Shown: positions 52,624 to 62,242, numbered from the stretch's first letter. The stretch is DNA of 64,000 nt from Sulfuricurvum sp. (GCA_020721585.1 DYMK01000003.1:62001-126000); one strand, 5' to 3'. The notes: generated by a model from the letters alone, not told the origin. Translations and numbers: made by a program.

Positions 52624-52893
52624 TGGAATTTTACACGACCTGTTATCATTATCCGAAAACTAACCCATGATTTATTTTTAGGAGTGCCTACCACTACAAC
52701 TGCGAAACATGACGATTATTTTCACACTTTTGAGTATAACCACGAGTCAAAAGGCGAAACCAAAACAACCGCGATGGTGCTTCAATTAAAAGTTTTTAGT
52801 ACGAAGCGACTAATGAAACGAATTGGAATGATCGACAAAGAAAACTTTAAAATGATTCAGGAGAAGATAAAGAAGCTTGTTGACCCCACTTAA
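52624..52893 (+). pseudogene. 5'-truncated PemK/MazF-family toxin remnant
   Basis: The frame reads NFTRPVIIIRKLTHDLFLGV, PTTTTAKHDDYFHTFEYN and MVLQLKVFSTKRLMKRIGMI before its stop, the central and C-terminal parts of a PemK/MazF RNase. A TAG directly precedes the first visible residues, and the N-terminal strand with its usual start is missing, as is any antitoxin. The end from a GTG at 52684 is open, but would be only 69 residues. Confidence 0.7.
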
Positions 52894-52955
52894 AAAGTGG
52901 GTGTGCCCGAAGGCGAATTGTAAAAGTATTCTACACTATTTTTAAAAAAGTGTAG
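52885..52955. terminator. Two inverted repeats, possible bidirectional terminator
   Basis: CCCACTTAAAAAGTGGG at 52885-52901 at the end of the PemK remnant, and a 25-bp palindrome at 52931-52955 with CTACACT and AGTGTAG arms and an A/T-rich centre. They lie between convergent genes; the T and A runs would suit termination in both directions. Confidence 0.5.
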
Positions 52956-53036
52956 CTTTAACCCTGCTTGAGAGAATCAGCAGCTTTCCTGAAGGTAATT
53001 AGACGAAAATTGAAGCAAAATGATTACTCCACACCC

Positions 53037-53813
53037 TTATAACCGACTGAGCAATTCCCCTTTTTTGGTCTCAAATTCCGCTGCACTGAGGATACCATTG
53101 TCCCGTAGTTTGGCAAGTTTTTCGAGCAATTCGATCACTTCATTGGACGAGCTGTAGGTCGCAAGGGGTGCTGAGGTCTCCATAACGTGCGGAATGGGTG
53201 GGGTAAAAACGGGGGTTGGTTGCATCGTCGGTTGGGCAAAATTGGTTTGGGGTGCAAGAGGAGTCTCTGCGCCAAACACAACGGGCAAGCTGCTCACCAA
53301 AATCGTGCCGTATTGACTGGAGAAGGTTAAGGAGGTATCACCCCCTTGTTGTTGACTCACGCCACCGATTTGATGATCAAGGGTATCATAAATCGTGACT
53401 GTCCCATACATCTCTACTGCCAATCTATGAGGGAAAAGTGCATAACGGATATTGTTTTGACCGCCACTGCTAAAAGGGATCCCCAAATCCATAGGCCACC
53501 ACTGGTTGCTACCGGGGGTTCCGGCGGGGAGGATGGGAAAAATTTGGGTGGTGGAGAGGGCATTGGAAATTTCGGCGCAGAGATTATTGACCGTATTTTT
53601 AAGACCATAGTTAAACATATCGCCTACCATAGTCATCCCCCCTTGCATCCATTGACCACCGCCACCTAATTCGGGAGAATTAAACTGTGCCATGGTTCCC
53701 CCCCCATTGCTGACCGCACCGATCATGTGGAGGATGGCATCGGAACTGAGGTTGTAGCGATACGAAAGATCATTGAGCAGGGTTTGACCCGCTGGGGTAA
53801 GTTGTTGTTGCAT
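53037..53813 (-). CDS. SHOCT-domain protein with glycine-rich N-terminal region
   Basis: A 258-residue protein. The C-terminal SHOCT module is LLEKLAKLRDNGILSAAEFETKKGELL (shown in part as ILSAAEFETKKGELLSRL), a short oligomerisation or targeting domain. The first 110 residues have QNNQ/Gly-rich stretches (NGGGTMAQFNSPELGGGGQW) and helical segments; the middle is beta-rich (IRYALFPHRLAVEMYGTVTI). No enzyme motif is seen. Relatives are annotated only by SHOCT. The start is an ATG with no strong ribosome site in view. Confidence 0.65.
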   Translation of the reverse strand: MQQQLTPAGQTLLNDLSYRYNLSSDAILHMIGAVSNGGGTMAQFNSPELGGGGQWMQGGMTMVGDMFNYGLKNTVNNLCAEISNALSTTQIFPILPAGTPGSNQWWPMDLGIPFSSGGQNNIRYALFPHRLAVEMYGTVTIYDTLDHQIGGVSQQQGGDTSLTFSSQYGTILVSSLPVVFGAETPLAPQTNFAQPTMQPTPVFTPPIPHVMETSAPLATYSSSNEVIELLEKLAKLRDNGILSAAEFETKKGELLSRL

Positions 53814-53987
53814 GATAAACGTCCTTTAAAAAAAGTTAGGGGAGAGGATGGGGATACAAGCGTATAAGAGTGGAAGTATACCATCTATCTCTCGTTGCGC
53901 GGTAACACCGATGAAATGCCATAAAAACCGTACAAAAATTTCGGATCTCCTTTTACAATTGCCTATTATTTTTTTAAAGAAGTGACC

Positions 53988-54866
53988 ATGAAAATTCAAC
54001 TTGCCATCGAATGGTTTTTAAACCCCGACCACCTCCCTTTTATTGTCGCCTTACGTGAAGGTATCTTTGAGCGTTACGGTATTGATTTTGAACTCATTGA
54101 GCCTGATGACCATTACGATGGGTTAGCCGAAGTGTTGGCGGGAAATATCGCGTTTGCCACCAACGAACCCTTACACCTCATCGAACAATTTGATGAACGT
54201 TTTCTCTCGTTGGGACGATTTTTTGAGACCAAAGGAGGCGTATTGCTCAAAACCGCTTCGTACGAAAAACTCCTCCACGGTGACTCCCTTACGGTCACAA
54301 CCCCTGTGGTTAATGCCACGACCAATACCATCGGATTTGAGATTATCCGCCGTTTTTACGCCCAAAAAGGGTTAGCGGTGACCCGTGATCAGGTGAATTT
54401 TGTCGCGAATGGGTTTGAACATCTCCGTTATATGGCTGAGGGTGCCGATGCGGGGTGGCTTTATTTTTACAATTTTGAGGGGATCGAAGCCCAGCATGAG
54501 GGGATGGAGGTGCTGTATCTCGATGCCGATACGGTTGGATTTGCCAATTTTAGCGCGTTGGATATTTTTACGACCAAAGCCTTTTATCACACCCATACGG
54601 CGGTGTGCAATGATCTTCTTCTCGCGATTCGTGAGGCGATTTTGGTTATCACAACGCACCCGCAACGTGCCATGGAACACTATTATGACCATACGCATAC
54701 CCAATCTTCCCCTTTAATGGATGATATTTTACAAGCGACCATGCGCTGTTTTGATCCCCTTTTCCGCTCCAGTTACGCTCAAGCGCTCCCCATTTTGGAG
54801 TTTTTTACCGAAATTGGGGTGACCTCACTGGATAAAGACCACTTTAAAACCGCATTTTTAGCCTAA
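53988..54866 (+). CDS. NMT1/THI5-like protein without signal peptide
   Basis: A 292-residue periplasmic-binding-fold protein of the NMT1/THI5 family. The family opening is visible as IEWFLNPDHLPFIVALREGIF and FELIEPDDHYDGLAEVLAGN. No signal peptide or lipobox precedes it, so it should stay in the cytosol. It lies in a run with a flavin-reductase-like gene, thiD and thiE, so a role in thiamine pyrimidine (HMP) supply is plausible: a THI5-like synthase, or a salvage binding protein. The CCCFC motif of fungal Thi5 is not seen. I choose the ATG at 53988; a GTG two codons earlier is possible. Confidence 0.65.
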   Translation: MKIQLAIEWFLNPDHLPFIVALREGIFERYGIDFELIEPDDHYDGLAEVLAGNIAFATNEPLHLIEQFDERFLSLGRFFETKGGVLLKTASYEKLLHGDSLTVTTPVVNATTNTIGFEIIRRFYAQKGLAVTRDQVNFVANGFEHLRYMAEGADAGWLYFYNFEGIEAQHEGMEVLYLDADTVGFANFSALDIFTTKAFYHTHTAVCNDLLLAIREAILVITTHPQRAMEHYYDHTHTQSSPLMDDILQATMRCFDPLFRSSYAQALPILEFFTEIGVTSLDKDHFKTAFLA

Positions 54867-54877
54867 AAGGAGTTCCC

Positions 54878-55387
54878 ATGTTACACCAAGCCGATTATTT
54901 TACCGCTTCCACCCACCATCAACCCCGTGTCGCCGCCATCGTAGGGTGCGGCGATAACCTTATGGCACTCTCATGGCACACCCCCATAAGCAAATCTCCC
55001 TTTCGCTACGCCATTGGGATTCGCGCTGAGAACCTCACCCATGCGCTGTTGGTGAAACATCGCAGTTGCACGCTCAATTTTCTCCCCTTCTCCCACTACG
55101 AATCCATCGACCTCTTTGGCAAAGAGCATGGAGGGGATAAACTTTCCAAAACTCCACTCCACGCCACCCATCGGGATCGTCATAATAATGTTATCGTGGA
55201 TGAATCGGATATGGTCTTTGTGTGTGAACTGATCGATACCTACGAAAACGGTGACCACACCCTTTTTATCCTCGACATCACCCAAACCTATATCAACGAT
55301 CTCCCTCCCCAACCCGCACTCTTTTTTGGGCAAGGTCGCTACGCGCCACTGGGTGCGTGTGTACGCGCTACGAAAAAAGGATCCTAA
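54878..55387 (+). CDS. Flavin-reductase-like FMN-binding protein
   Basis: A 169-residue protein with the split-barrel FMN fold. NLMALSWHTPISKSPFRYAI and ALLVKHRSCTLNFLPFSHYE are characteristic of flavin reductase/DIM6-NTAB proteins. It probably reduces or binds FMN with NAD(P)H. It starts 11 nt after the THI5-like gene and ends 78 nt before thiD, so a joint role in thiamine metabolism is possible but unproven. Confidence 0.75.
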   Translation: MLHQADYFTASTHHQPRVAAIVGCGDNLMALSWHTPISKSPFRYAIGIRAENLTHALLVKHRSCTLNFLPFSHYESIDLFGKEHGGDKLSKTPLHATHRDRHNNVIVDESDMVFVCELIDTYENGDHTLFILDITQTYINDLPPQPALFFGQGRYAPLGACVRATKKGS

Positions 55388-55465
55388 CCAATGACCATAA
55401 AGGGGGTACGAATGGATCGCCTTTCCCTTTACAATACCCCTTATATTCCTACAGGAGAAACCCCT

Positions 55466-56236
55466 ATGAAAGTTGTACTCACCATTGCAGGCTCAGACAG
55501 TAGCGGCGGCGCGGGAATTCAAGCCGATCTCAAAACCTTTGAAGCGTTTGGGGTTTTTGGCACCTCCGCCATCACCGTCCTTACCGCCCAAAACACCACG
55601 GGGGTACAGGCACTTTTTCCCCTTCCTGTCCCTTTTATTCAGCAACAAATCCAAAGTGTTTTAGATGATTTCGATGTAGCTGCCATTAAAATCGGGATGC
55701 TGTATGATGCAGAGATTATCACCATGGTGCAAGCGATGATTGCCCCGCTTGATATTCCCATTGTCCTTGACCCCGTGTGCATCTCCAAGGCAGGTTCGGT
55801 GTTGCTCAAAGACGATGCGATTGAAGCGTTACGAAAGCTCAGTGGTCACGTCACCCTCTCCACTCCCAATTTGCACGAGGCGTATCGTCTCTTTGGCTAC
55901 ACTATGGGAGAAACGGATTCCCTCGCATCCCTCATAGCGCACCCAAAGCCGGTGCTGATTAAACATCACGTTATGCATACCGTTACGGCTGATTTGCTCT
56001 ATTTTGGTCACCAAAAACGGATTTTTACCGCCCCCCTCATCGACTCTACCGCTGCCCATGGTACGGGATGTTCGTATGCCTCTGCCATTACGGCGGGGTT
56101 GGCATTGGGACTAAGCCTTGAAAATTCCATCCAAAACGCCAAGAGCTTTATCACCCACGCCATTGCCCATGCTCCCCTCATCGGTCAGGGTGCAAGCCCC
56201 ATCCATCATAAAGCAGGGGGAGACCATGTCGCTTAA
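55466..56236 (+). CDS. thiD: Hydroxymethylpyrimidine/phosphomethylpyrimidine kinase
   Basis: A 256-residue ribokinase-fold enzyme that phosphorylates HMP and HMP-P. Substrate loop [20 protein letters not shown] and the anion-hole end [20 protein letters not shown] are intact. I start at the ATG at 55466, with AGGAGA upstream; an in-frame ATG at 55391 would add 25 residues unlike the family. The end overlaps thiE by 11 nt. Confidence 0.95.
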   Translation: MKVVLTIAGSDSSGGAGIQADLKTFEAFGVFGTSAITVLTAQNTTGVQALFPLPVPFIQQQIQSVLDDFDVAAIKIGMLYDAEIITMVQAMIAPLDIPIVLDPVCISKAGSVLLKDDAIEALRKLSGHVTLSTPNLHEAYRLFGYTMGETDSLASLIAHPKPVLIKHHVMHTVTADLLYFGHQKRIFTAPLIDSTAAHGTGCSYASAITAGLALGLSLENSIQNAKSFITHAIAHAPLIGQGASPIHHKAGGDHVA

Positions 56237-56843
56237 AGGACTCTATGCCATCACCGATGAACACCTCACCCCCGATGCGACGATTATCGCGCAAGTGACC
56301 ATCGCCCTCCAATCAGGGGTAAAAATACTCCAATACCGCAATAAAACCGCCACCGATGGGGCAATTGAGACGGTGTGTCGCCAACTCCAAAAGCTCTGCA
56401 CCGCCCATGATGCCCTTTTTATCCTCGATGACCGTCCCTATTTGGCGCAAAAAATCGGTGCCGATGGTCTCCATATTGGAAAAGACGATACGGAACTCTC
56501 CCGTGCACGGGAAATTTTTCCTCAAGGGATTATCGGCGTATCGTGTTATGGAAGCATCAAAAAAGCGATAGAAGCCCAAGAACAAGGGGCCAACTACGTC
56601 GCCTTTGGATCGTTTTTCCCCTCTCCGACCAAACCCCATTCAGGGATTGTCTCTCTAAGCGTCTTGGACAAAGCCAAAAATGCCCTCTCAATTCCCATCT
56701 GTGCCATTGGGGGGATTAATGTCACCAATATCCACGACGTGGCTGCCCATAAACCCGATATGATCAGTCTGGTCAGTGCGGTGTGGGAAGGGGATATTCA
56801 TCGCACTATTCTTCAGCTCAATCAAGGGATGAACGTCCATTAA
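56226..56843 (+). CDS. thiE: Thiamine-phosphate synthase
   Basis: A 205-residue TIM-barrel enzyme coupling HMP-PP with the thiazole phosphate. [58 protein letters not shown] and VAFGSFFPSPTKPHSG are the expected segments. The start at 56226 lies inside the thiD 3' end, so the two are coupled. No TPP riboswitch is visible upstream of this cluster. Confidence 0.95.
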   Translation: MSLKGLYAITDEHLTPDATIIAQVTIALQSGVKILQYRNKTATDGAIETVCRQLQKLCTAHDALFILDDRPYLAQKIGADGLHIGKDDTELSRAREIFPQGIIGVSCYGSIKKAIEAQEQGANYVAFGSFFPSPTKPHSGIVSLSVLDKAKNALSIPICAIGGINVTNIHDVAAHKPDMISLVSAVWEGDIHRTILQLNQGMNVH

Positions 56844-56876
56844 CGCTTAAAAATTGTACACCACAAAGGAACTGCC

Positions 56877-58082
56877 ATGCAACCTTATATCCCCACCGCC
56901 TTTGACTTTGATCCCGATGCGTCAGGTCATTTTGGAAAATTTGGGGGACGTTTTGTCCCTGAGACGCTGATGCCTTCCCTTATCGAACTGGATGAAGTGT
57001 ATCGATCGTACCGTTTTGATCCCCAATTTTGGTCAGAGGTCAATGCCCTTTTACACGAGTATGTGGGTCGCCCCTCTCCGTTGTATCGCGCCACTACCCT
57101 TTCACAGCAATTGGGGGGAAATATCTTTCTCAAACGCGAAGACCTCAATCACACCGGAGCGCATAAAATCAACAACACCATTGCGCAGGGGCTTTTAGCC
57201 AAACGGATGGGAAAAACCAAAATCATCGCCGAAACGGGGGCAGGTCAACATGGAGTTGCTACAGCAACCATTGCAGCGTTGATGGGATTGGAGTGCGACA
57301 TCTTTATGGGGGAAAAAGATGTGGCGCGTCAAGAACTTAATGTCTTTCGGATGAAATTATTGGGGGCAAACGTCCATCCCGTCACCTCAGGGAGTCGCAC
57401 CCTCAAAGATGCCATGAACGAAGCGATCCGCCATTGGGTCACCCATGCGCGGGATACGTTTTACATTATCGGTACGGCAGCAGGACCGCATCCTTATCCC
57501 CTGATGGTGCGTGATTTTCAAGCGATTATCAGCTACGAAGCCAAAGCGCAACTGCTCCACCAACACGGAAAACTCCCCGATTACGTGGTCGCGTGCATCG
57601 GAGGAGGTTCCAATGCGTTGGGGATGTTTGCCCATTTTATCAATGAAGAAGGTGTCCAATGTATCGGTATCGAAGCGGGGGGGCATGGATTGGGATCGGG
57701 TAAACATGGGGCAAGTTTGGCATTGGGTCGCCCCGGTATTTTACACGGGCAATTGAGCTATCTCCTCCAAAGCGATGAGGGGCAGATTTGCCAAGCCCAT
57801 TCCCTCTCTGCGGGATTGGATTATCCCGGTATTGGCCCTGAACATTCGTATCTTATGGAACAGGGCAAAGTGATGTACGATAGCATCACCGATGATGAAG
57901 CATTGGAGGCGTTTGTGTGGCTTAGTCGTGCAGAGGGGATTGTCCCCGCCTTTGAAAGTTCCCATGCCATCGCCTATCTCAAAAAAATGGGGAAAGATTT
58001 GGAAAACAAAACGGTGATTGTCAGCCTCTCAGGGCGGGGTGATAAAGATATGCCCCAAGCCATGCACTTGCTGAAGCTTTGA
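56877..58082 (+). CDS. trpB: Tryptophan synthase beta chain
   Basis: A 401-residue PLP enzyme joining indole and serine. PLP lysine is in [15 protein letters not shown]; the phosphate loop is [22 protein letters not shown]-type motif appears as [18 protein letters not shown]. Length is typical. No trpA or other trp genes are adjacent, so the trp genes are scattered. It starts 33 nt after thiE. Confidence 0.96.
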   Translation: MQPYIPTAFDFDPDASGHFGKFGGRFVPETLMPSLIELDEVYRSYRFDPQFWSEVNALLHEYVGRPSPLYRATTLSQQLGGNIFLKREDLNHTGAHKINNTIAQGLLAKRMGKTKIIAETGAGQHGVATATIAALMGLECDIFMGEKDVARQELNVFRMKLLGANVHPVTSGSRTLKDAMNEAIRHWVTHARDTFYIIGTAAGPHPYPLMVRDFQAIISYEAKAQLLHQHGKLPDYVVACIGGGSNALGMFAHFINEEGVQCIGIEAGGHGLGSGKHGASLALGRPGILHGQLSYLLQSDEGQICQAHSLSAGLDYPGIGPEHSYLMEQGKVMYDSITDDEALEAFVWLSRAEGIVPAFESSHAIAYLKKMGKDLENKTVIVSLSGRGDKDMPQAMHLLKL

Positions 58083-58155
58083 AAAAATCACTACCTAAAT
58101 CAACCTAATGATCGGGTTCAACGTAAAAAAACAAAAAAGTTCAGTTGATTAGCGT

Positions 58156-58161
58156 TACAAT
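58156..58161 (+). promoter_or_regulatory. Possible -10 box for the methyltransferase gene
   Basis: TACAAT 24 nt before the start codon at 58186, in the only gap between trpB and this gene. No clear -35. Confidence 0.35.
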
Positions 58162-58185
58162 TAACTAAAAATAGGAGTGGTGACG

Positions 58186-58863
58186 ATGCGGGAATCAAGT
58201 AAAGCAATGGTGCGAAGGCTCTATGATCAACGATTTGCGACACGATATTTTGTAGGGGAGGGAATTGATATTGGTGCTGGTAATGATTCCATTTCACTCT
58301 ATAGAGAACTTTTTCCATCGATGGGCGGTGTGCGTGCGTGGGATATGCCCGATGGCGATGCGCAATATATGGAAGGTATTGCCGATGAAAGTTATGATTT
58401 TGTACACTCTTCGCACTGCTTAGAACATATGGTAGATCCTTCTGTCGCACTAAAGAATTGGTTTCGTATTCTCAAACCGGGTGGCTATCTTATTTGTGTC
58501 ATCCCTGATGAAGATTTGTATGAGCAGGGTACATTTCCGTCTTCCTTTAATCCAGACCACAAATGGACCTTTACAACATGGAAACCTTCAAGTTGGTCAA
58601 ACTACTCCATTAACCTTTTTGACCTTATTCCAACACTTGGTGGGAGTGCGCAAACGCTACGTATAGAGCTTCTTGATGCAACCTATCACTATGGGCTTCC
58701 TCGTTTTGATCAAACACTTACACCCATGGGAGAGAGTGCGATTGAACTCATTATCCGAAAAAGACATCCGCAAGAGCTAGAAGAAGGGGGTCGTTTACCA
58801 CCGAAAGATAAAGGATTAACCCAAAAAGGTTTTACCCTTCTTACGGGCATTTCACTCAAATAG
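58186..58863 (+). CDS. Class I SAM methyltransferase
   Basis: A 225-residue protein with GIDIGAGNDSISLYRELFPS (motif I), ESYDFVHSSHCLEHMVDPSV and LKNWFRILKPGGYLICVIPD (motifs IV-V), the usual small-molecule or glycan methyltransferase layout. The substrate is unknown. The ATG at 58186 follows AGGAG; a GTG three codons upstream is possible. It stands alone, with no operon partner in the same direction nearby. Confidence 0.8.
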   Translation: MRESSKAMVRRLYDQRFATRYFVGEGIDIGAGNDSISLYRELFPSMGGVRAWDMPDGDAQYMEGIADESYDFVHSSHCLEHMVDPSVALKNWFRILKPGGYLICVIPDEDLYEQGTFPSSFNPDHKWTFTTWKPSSWSNYSINLFDLIPTLGGSAQTLRIELLDATYHYGLPRFDQTLTPMGESAIELIIRKRHPQELEEGGRLPPKDKGLTQKGFTLLTGISLK

Positions 58864-59009
58864 TACGAAATCCATTGCCCTATCTACCCTAAAATGGTAG
58901 GGAGGTGATCCCCTTTGTCGGGTCACTACGCTATGACCAAAAAGGTGAGCATGGGTTTATCTTCCGATGAAAAGACAAAAAAGCAATACAAATCCCCCCA
59001 AAAAATCTC

Positions 59010-59015
59010 TATAAT
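59010..59015 (+). promoter_or_regulatory. Predicted -10 box for the ubiD-to-lipocalin operon
   Basis: TATAAT 27 nt before the ubiD start. It lies downstream of a CTACC...GGTAG hairpin (near 58886-58901) that could end the upstream transcript. Confidence 0.5.
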
Positions 59016-59042
59016 CACACAAATTAGGTAAAGGTCATGATT

Positions 59043-60881
59043 ATGAGTACCCTTCAAACCCTCCTAGAGGCGTTACAACAGCGAAACTGGCTCAAAATAA
59101 TTGATGAACCTTTGGACATTTATTTGGAAATCCCCCATCTAGCCTACGTGGAAGCCAAACTTCCACACCCAAAAGTGCTTTTGTTTTCTCACCCCATTGA
59201 CGTCAAAAATGGCACGGTTTTTGAGATGCCCGTAGTCATGAATATGTTTGCCAATTTTGAGGTGACCGAATGGATTTTTGGTACCCACCCCGACGCAATC
59301 GCTTCTGAGATTCGTGAGCTACTCCATCTCAAACCCCCAGAGGGATTTATGGGGAAGATGTCGATGCTCTCGCAGCTTTTTAATCTCAAGAACGTCCCCC
59401 CCAAAAAGCTCAAAAAACGGGGAGAATGTCAAAGTATCGTCTATGAAGGCAAAGAAGCATCCCTTGACCGTCTCCCTATTCTCACCACATGGAGCGAAGA
59501 TGGGGGAGCTTTTATCACGATGGGTCAGGTCTATACCCAAAGTTTGGATGGGAAAATGCAAAATCTAGGGATGTACCGTCTCCAAAAATACGACGCGCAT
59601 CATTTGGGTCTCCATTGGCAAATCCATAAGGATTCCTCGTGCTTTTTTGACCAGTACCGTGAAGCAGGCAAAAAGATGCCTGTCTCCATCGCCATTGGGG
59701 GTCATCCCCTCTATATTTGGTGTGGACAAGCTCCCATGCCCTATGGAATGTTTGAACTAATGCTGTACGGGTTTGTCCGTAAAGAAAACGCCAAATTGGT
59801 CAAATCAATCACCAACGATCTGTACATTCCTCACGATGTCGACATTGTCATCGAAGGGTTTGTTGATCCAAGCACGCTTCGTATAGAGGGACCTTTTGGC
59901 GACCATACGGGGTATTACACCCCCCAAGAGCTGTACCCCGTGTTGGAAATCAGTGCGATTACGACGGCAAAATCTCCTATCTACCAAGCCACCGTTGTGG
60001 GCAAACCCCCTCTTGAAGACAAATACATGGGGTGGGCAACGGAGCGGATATTCTTGCCACTCTTGCAAACAACCGCTCCTGATTTAGTCGATTACCATAT
60101 GCCCGAAAACGGTGTCTTCCATAATCTCATCCTTGCCAAGCTCAAAACACGCTTTAAAGGACACGCCCAACAAATTATGCACGCCTTTTGGGGGGTTGGT
60201 CAGATGAGTTTTGTCAAACACGCCCTTTTTGTCGCAGACGATGCCCCCTCACTCACCGATTATGGGACACTTACTGAACACATTCTCAATCGCCTCACCC
60301 CACGCGGTATTCTCATCACCAGTGGTATTATCGACGCACTGGATCACGCCAGTCATGAAACGCTTGTTGGGGGGAAACTGGGGGTTGATGCGACCGGAGC
60401 AATTCAGCCCAAAACGTGTGAGGTGATCAGCGATGACGTGTTGGAGGAACGTGTATCATCACGCGTTCCGACATTCATTGCCCTCAAACAGTATATGACC
60501 CATACCGCCAATCCCATTACGGTCATCCAATACACCAAAACCACCACAGCAAAAACCCTTTTTGAATCCCTTGTACCCCTTCACAAGCATCTTCGTATCG
60601 TCGTTTTCGTGGATGAATGCCATAATGATGTAGCTAATCCGTATATGTTGATTTGGCGTGTTTTTAACAACATTGATGCCCAACGCGATGTTTGGCTCTC
60701 TCCTTTTATCGGTATTGATGCAACGACCAAAAACCGCCTTGATGGCTACACGCGTGAATGGCCCAAAGATGTCGATTGTGACCCAACGGTCATTGACAAT
60801 TTACGTAAACGTGGTATTATCGACTGTGACGATGCCCTTATACACGCCTACCAACTCCATAAAAAACGGTTGGATGTCTGA
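59043..60881 (+). CDS. ubiD: UbiD-family decarboxylase
   Basis: A 612-residue prenyl-FMN-dependent decarboxylase. Family segments include PVVMNMFANFEVTEWIFGTH, NLGMYRLQKYDAHHLGLHWQ, RIEGPFGDHTGYYTPQELYP and KPPLEDKYMGWATERIFLPL. In Campylobacterota, which make menaquinone by the futalosine route, UbiD-like enzymes are thought to act in quinone synthesis. Its partner UbiX is not in the window. The second ATG (59043) has the better ribosome-site spacing. The next gene begins 2 nt after the stop. Confidence 0.92.
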   Translation: MSTLQTLLEALQQRNWLKIIDEPLDIYLEIPHLAYVEAKLPHPKVLLFSHPIDVKNGTVFEMPVVMNMFANFEVTEWIFGTHPDAIASEIRELLHLKPPEGFMGKMSMLSQLFNLKNVPPKKLKKRGECQSIVYEGKEASLDRLPILTTWSEDGGAFITMGQVYTQSLDGKMQNLGMYRLQKYDAHHLGLHWQIHKDSSCFFDQYREAGKKMPVSIAIGGHPLYIWCGQAPMPYGMFELMLYGFVRKENAKLVKSITNDLYIPHDVDIVIEGFVDPSTLRIEGPFGDHTGYYTPQELYPVLEISAITTAKSPIYQATVVGKPPLEDKYMGWATERIFLPLLQTTAPDLVDYHMPENGVFHNLILAKLKTRFKGHAQQIMHAFWGVGQMSFVKHALFVADDAPSLTDYGTLTEHILNRLTPRGILITSGIIDALDHASHETLVGGKLGVDATGAIQPKTCEVISDDVLEERVSSRVPTFIALKQYMTHTANPITVIQYTKTTTAKTLFESLVPLHKHLRIVVFVDECHNDVANPYMLIWRVFNNIDAQRDVWLSPFIGIDATTKNRLDGYTREWPKDVDCDPTVIDNLRKRGIIDCDDALIHAYQLHKKRLDV

Positions 60882-60883
60882 AG

Positions 60884-61357
60884 ATGAAAAACATGGTATT
60901 ATCGTATAAGTGCCTGATCGCTGCGTCGCACGAAAAGGTGTGTCACTTTCACACAGATACCCATAATCTTCCCCTTATCACTCCTCCATGGATAAACGTT
61001 ACGATTGTTTCCATGGACGATCCGATGATCGAAAAGAGTACTGTTGTACTGGATATTCGCAGGTTTGGAATCGCTACCCGATGGAAAATGCACATCGAAA
61101 CCCTCCAATGCCCCAACACCCTAACCGATCTGATGCTCAAAGGCCCTTTCCCCTTTTTTCGTCATGAACGTCGTTTTATCCCCCTCACCCTCACAACCAC
61201 ACAGATGGAAGAGACCCTAACGCTGCGTTTACCCATGGGGTGGCTGGGTGCATTGGCTTTTGGATGGGTCAAGCGGGATATGGATGCGATGTTTGCCTAT
61301 CGTCATCTCATGACCCAAAAATATTGTTTAGGAGAAGCCAATGTACTACCTGTATGA
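60884..61357 (+). CDS. SRPBCC-superfamily ligand-binding protein
   Basis: A 157-residue protein. FHTDTHNLPLITPPWINVTI matches the start of SRPBCC/START-like lipid-binding proteins, and the C-terminal helix (MGWLGALAFGWVKRDMDAMF) fits the family. Ligand unknown; a hydrophobic small molecule is likely. It begins 2 nt after ubiD and overlaps the next gene by 17 nt, suggesting a linked function, perhaps in quinone or lipid handling. Confidence 0.65.
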   Translation: MKNMVLSYKCLIAASHEKVCHFHTDTHNLPLITPPWINVTIVSMDDPMIEKSTVVLDIRRFGIATRWKMHIETLQCPNTLTDLMLKGPFPFFRHERRFIPLTLTTTQMEETLTLRLPMGWLGALAFGWVKRDMDAMFAYRHLMTQKYCLGEANVLPV

Positions 61358-61691
61358 TGGAAAAAAACGGCTCACACCCTTATCCCTTAATCCCCAAAAT
61401 GCCCTACGGATAGCCCAACTTCACGACGCTATTTTAGTGAGCAACCGCATTGAGGAGATGGTACGTATCGCACCCTACCCAAAATCGGGATTTTTACTCA
61501 CCGCGCATAATCGCTATTCCCTTTTTCGCTATTGCGTTTACCAAGCCAAAGCACGCACTTTGAGCGAATTTCGTCTCATTCTCTACACTCTACCCACGAA
61601 ATCGTGGTTGTATTATCTCCTTAAAGCAACAGCATCCCTCTCTTTTGGGTATTATCAGCTCATGCAATTTTCCAAAGGTCAATCCCAATGA
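61341..61691 (+). CDS. Hypothetical protein in the ubiD-to-lipocalin run
   Basis: A 116-residue protein (MYYLYDGKKRLTPLSLNPQN) with a likely amphipathic end (LYYLLKATASLSFGYYQLM). No family recognised. It overlaps the SRPBCC gene by 17 nt and the peroxidase gene by 4 nt. The overlaps support it being real and co-translated. Confidence 0.55.
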   Translation: MYYLYDGKKRLTPLSLNPQNALRIAQLHDAILVSNRIEEMVRIAPYPKSGFLLTAHNRYSLFRYCVYQAKARTLSEFRLILYTLPTKSWLYYLLKATASLSFGYYQLMQFSKGQSQ

Positions 61692-62242
61692 AATTCAAAA
61701 CCCTTATCTTACTTATCACCGCATGGAGTACCCTTATGGCAACACCCATCCCCTCCCTCTACGATTGTGACGTTGTCACGATTCATCAGGAAAAAACCAC
61801 CTTAGCCCCCTACAAAGGGAAGGTTTTATTGATCGTCAACACCGCAAGCGGATGTGGATTTACCCCTCAGTTTGAAGGGCTTGAGAAGCTCTACACTGCC
61901 TATAAATCACGCGGTTTTGTGGTCTTGGGTTTCCCCTCCAATCAATTTGCCGGACAAGAACCGCTGGATGAAAAAGGGATTGAGAATTTTTGCCGTGTCA
62001 ACTATGGGGTAACCTTTCCATTGTTTGCCAAAATTGAGGTCAATGGCAACCATACGCACCCCCTCTACACCTATCTCAAACGCAACGCCAAAGGGATTTT
62101 AGGAAGTGAAGCGATTAAATGGAATTTCACCAAATTTTTGGTCACCAAAGAAGGCAAAGTGATCCGACGCTACGCCCCCTCCACCGCCCCTGAAGCGATT
62201 GCCTCAGACATCGAAACACTCCTTAAAAAGGGTACGTTATGA
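61688..62242 (+). CDS. Exported glutathione-peroxidase-family protein
   Basis: A 184-residue thioredoxin-fold peroxidase. Signal peptide MKFKTLILLITAWSTLMATP precedes the peroxidatic Cys56 in IVNTASGCGFTPQFEGLEKL, with a standard Cys rather than selenocysteine. FPSNQFAGQEP and WNFTKFLV are the family's Gln/Trp motifs. It probably removes peroxides in the periplasm, using thioredoxin-like reductants. It overlaps the lipocalin gene by 4 nt. Confidence 0.9.
   Translation: MKFKTLILLITAWSTLMATPIPSLYDCDVVTIHQEKTTLAPYKGKVLLIVNTASGCGFTPQFEGLEKLYTAYKSRGFVVLGFPSNQFAGQEPLDEKGIENFCRVNYGVTFPLFAKIEVNGNHTHPLYTYLKRNAKGILGSEAIKWNFTKFLVTKEGKVIRRYAPSTAPEAIASDIETLLKKGTL

Larger units (their letters stand above)
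52415..53036. other. Accessory spacer with gene remnants
   Basis: No intact gene is visible. It holds a 17-codon open frame with a good AAAGGA site (52562-52615, MDTKVALIGLENPLFRD), a truncated PemK-like gene (52624-52893) and two inverted repeats near 52885 and 52931. It looks like decayed acquired DNA between the HEPN gene and the convergent SHOCT gene. Confidence 0.55.

Noticed and set aside
53820-53987. TPP riboswitch upstream of the thiamine cluster
   Set aside because: The conserved CUGAGA and UACCC-type elements of the THI box are not present; only unrelated hairpin-poor sequence is seen.
58083-58185. tRNA gene in the gap after trpB
   Set aside because: No cloverleaf pairing or T-loop GTTCRA-type sequence could be laid out in this stretch.
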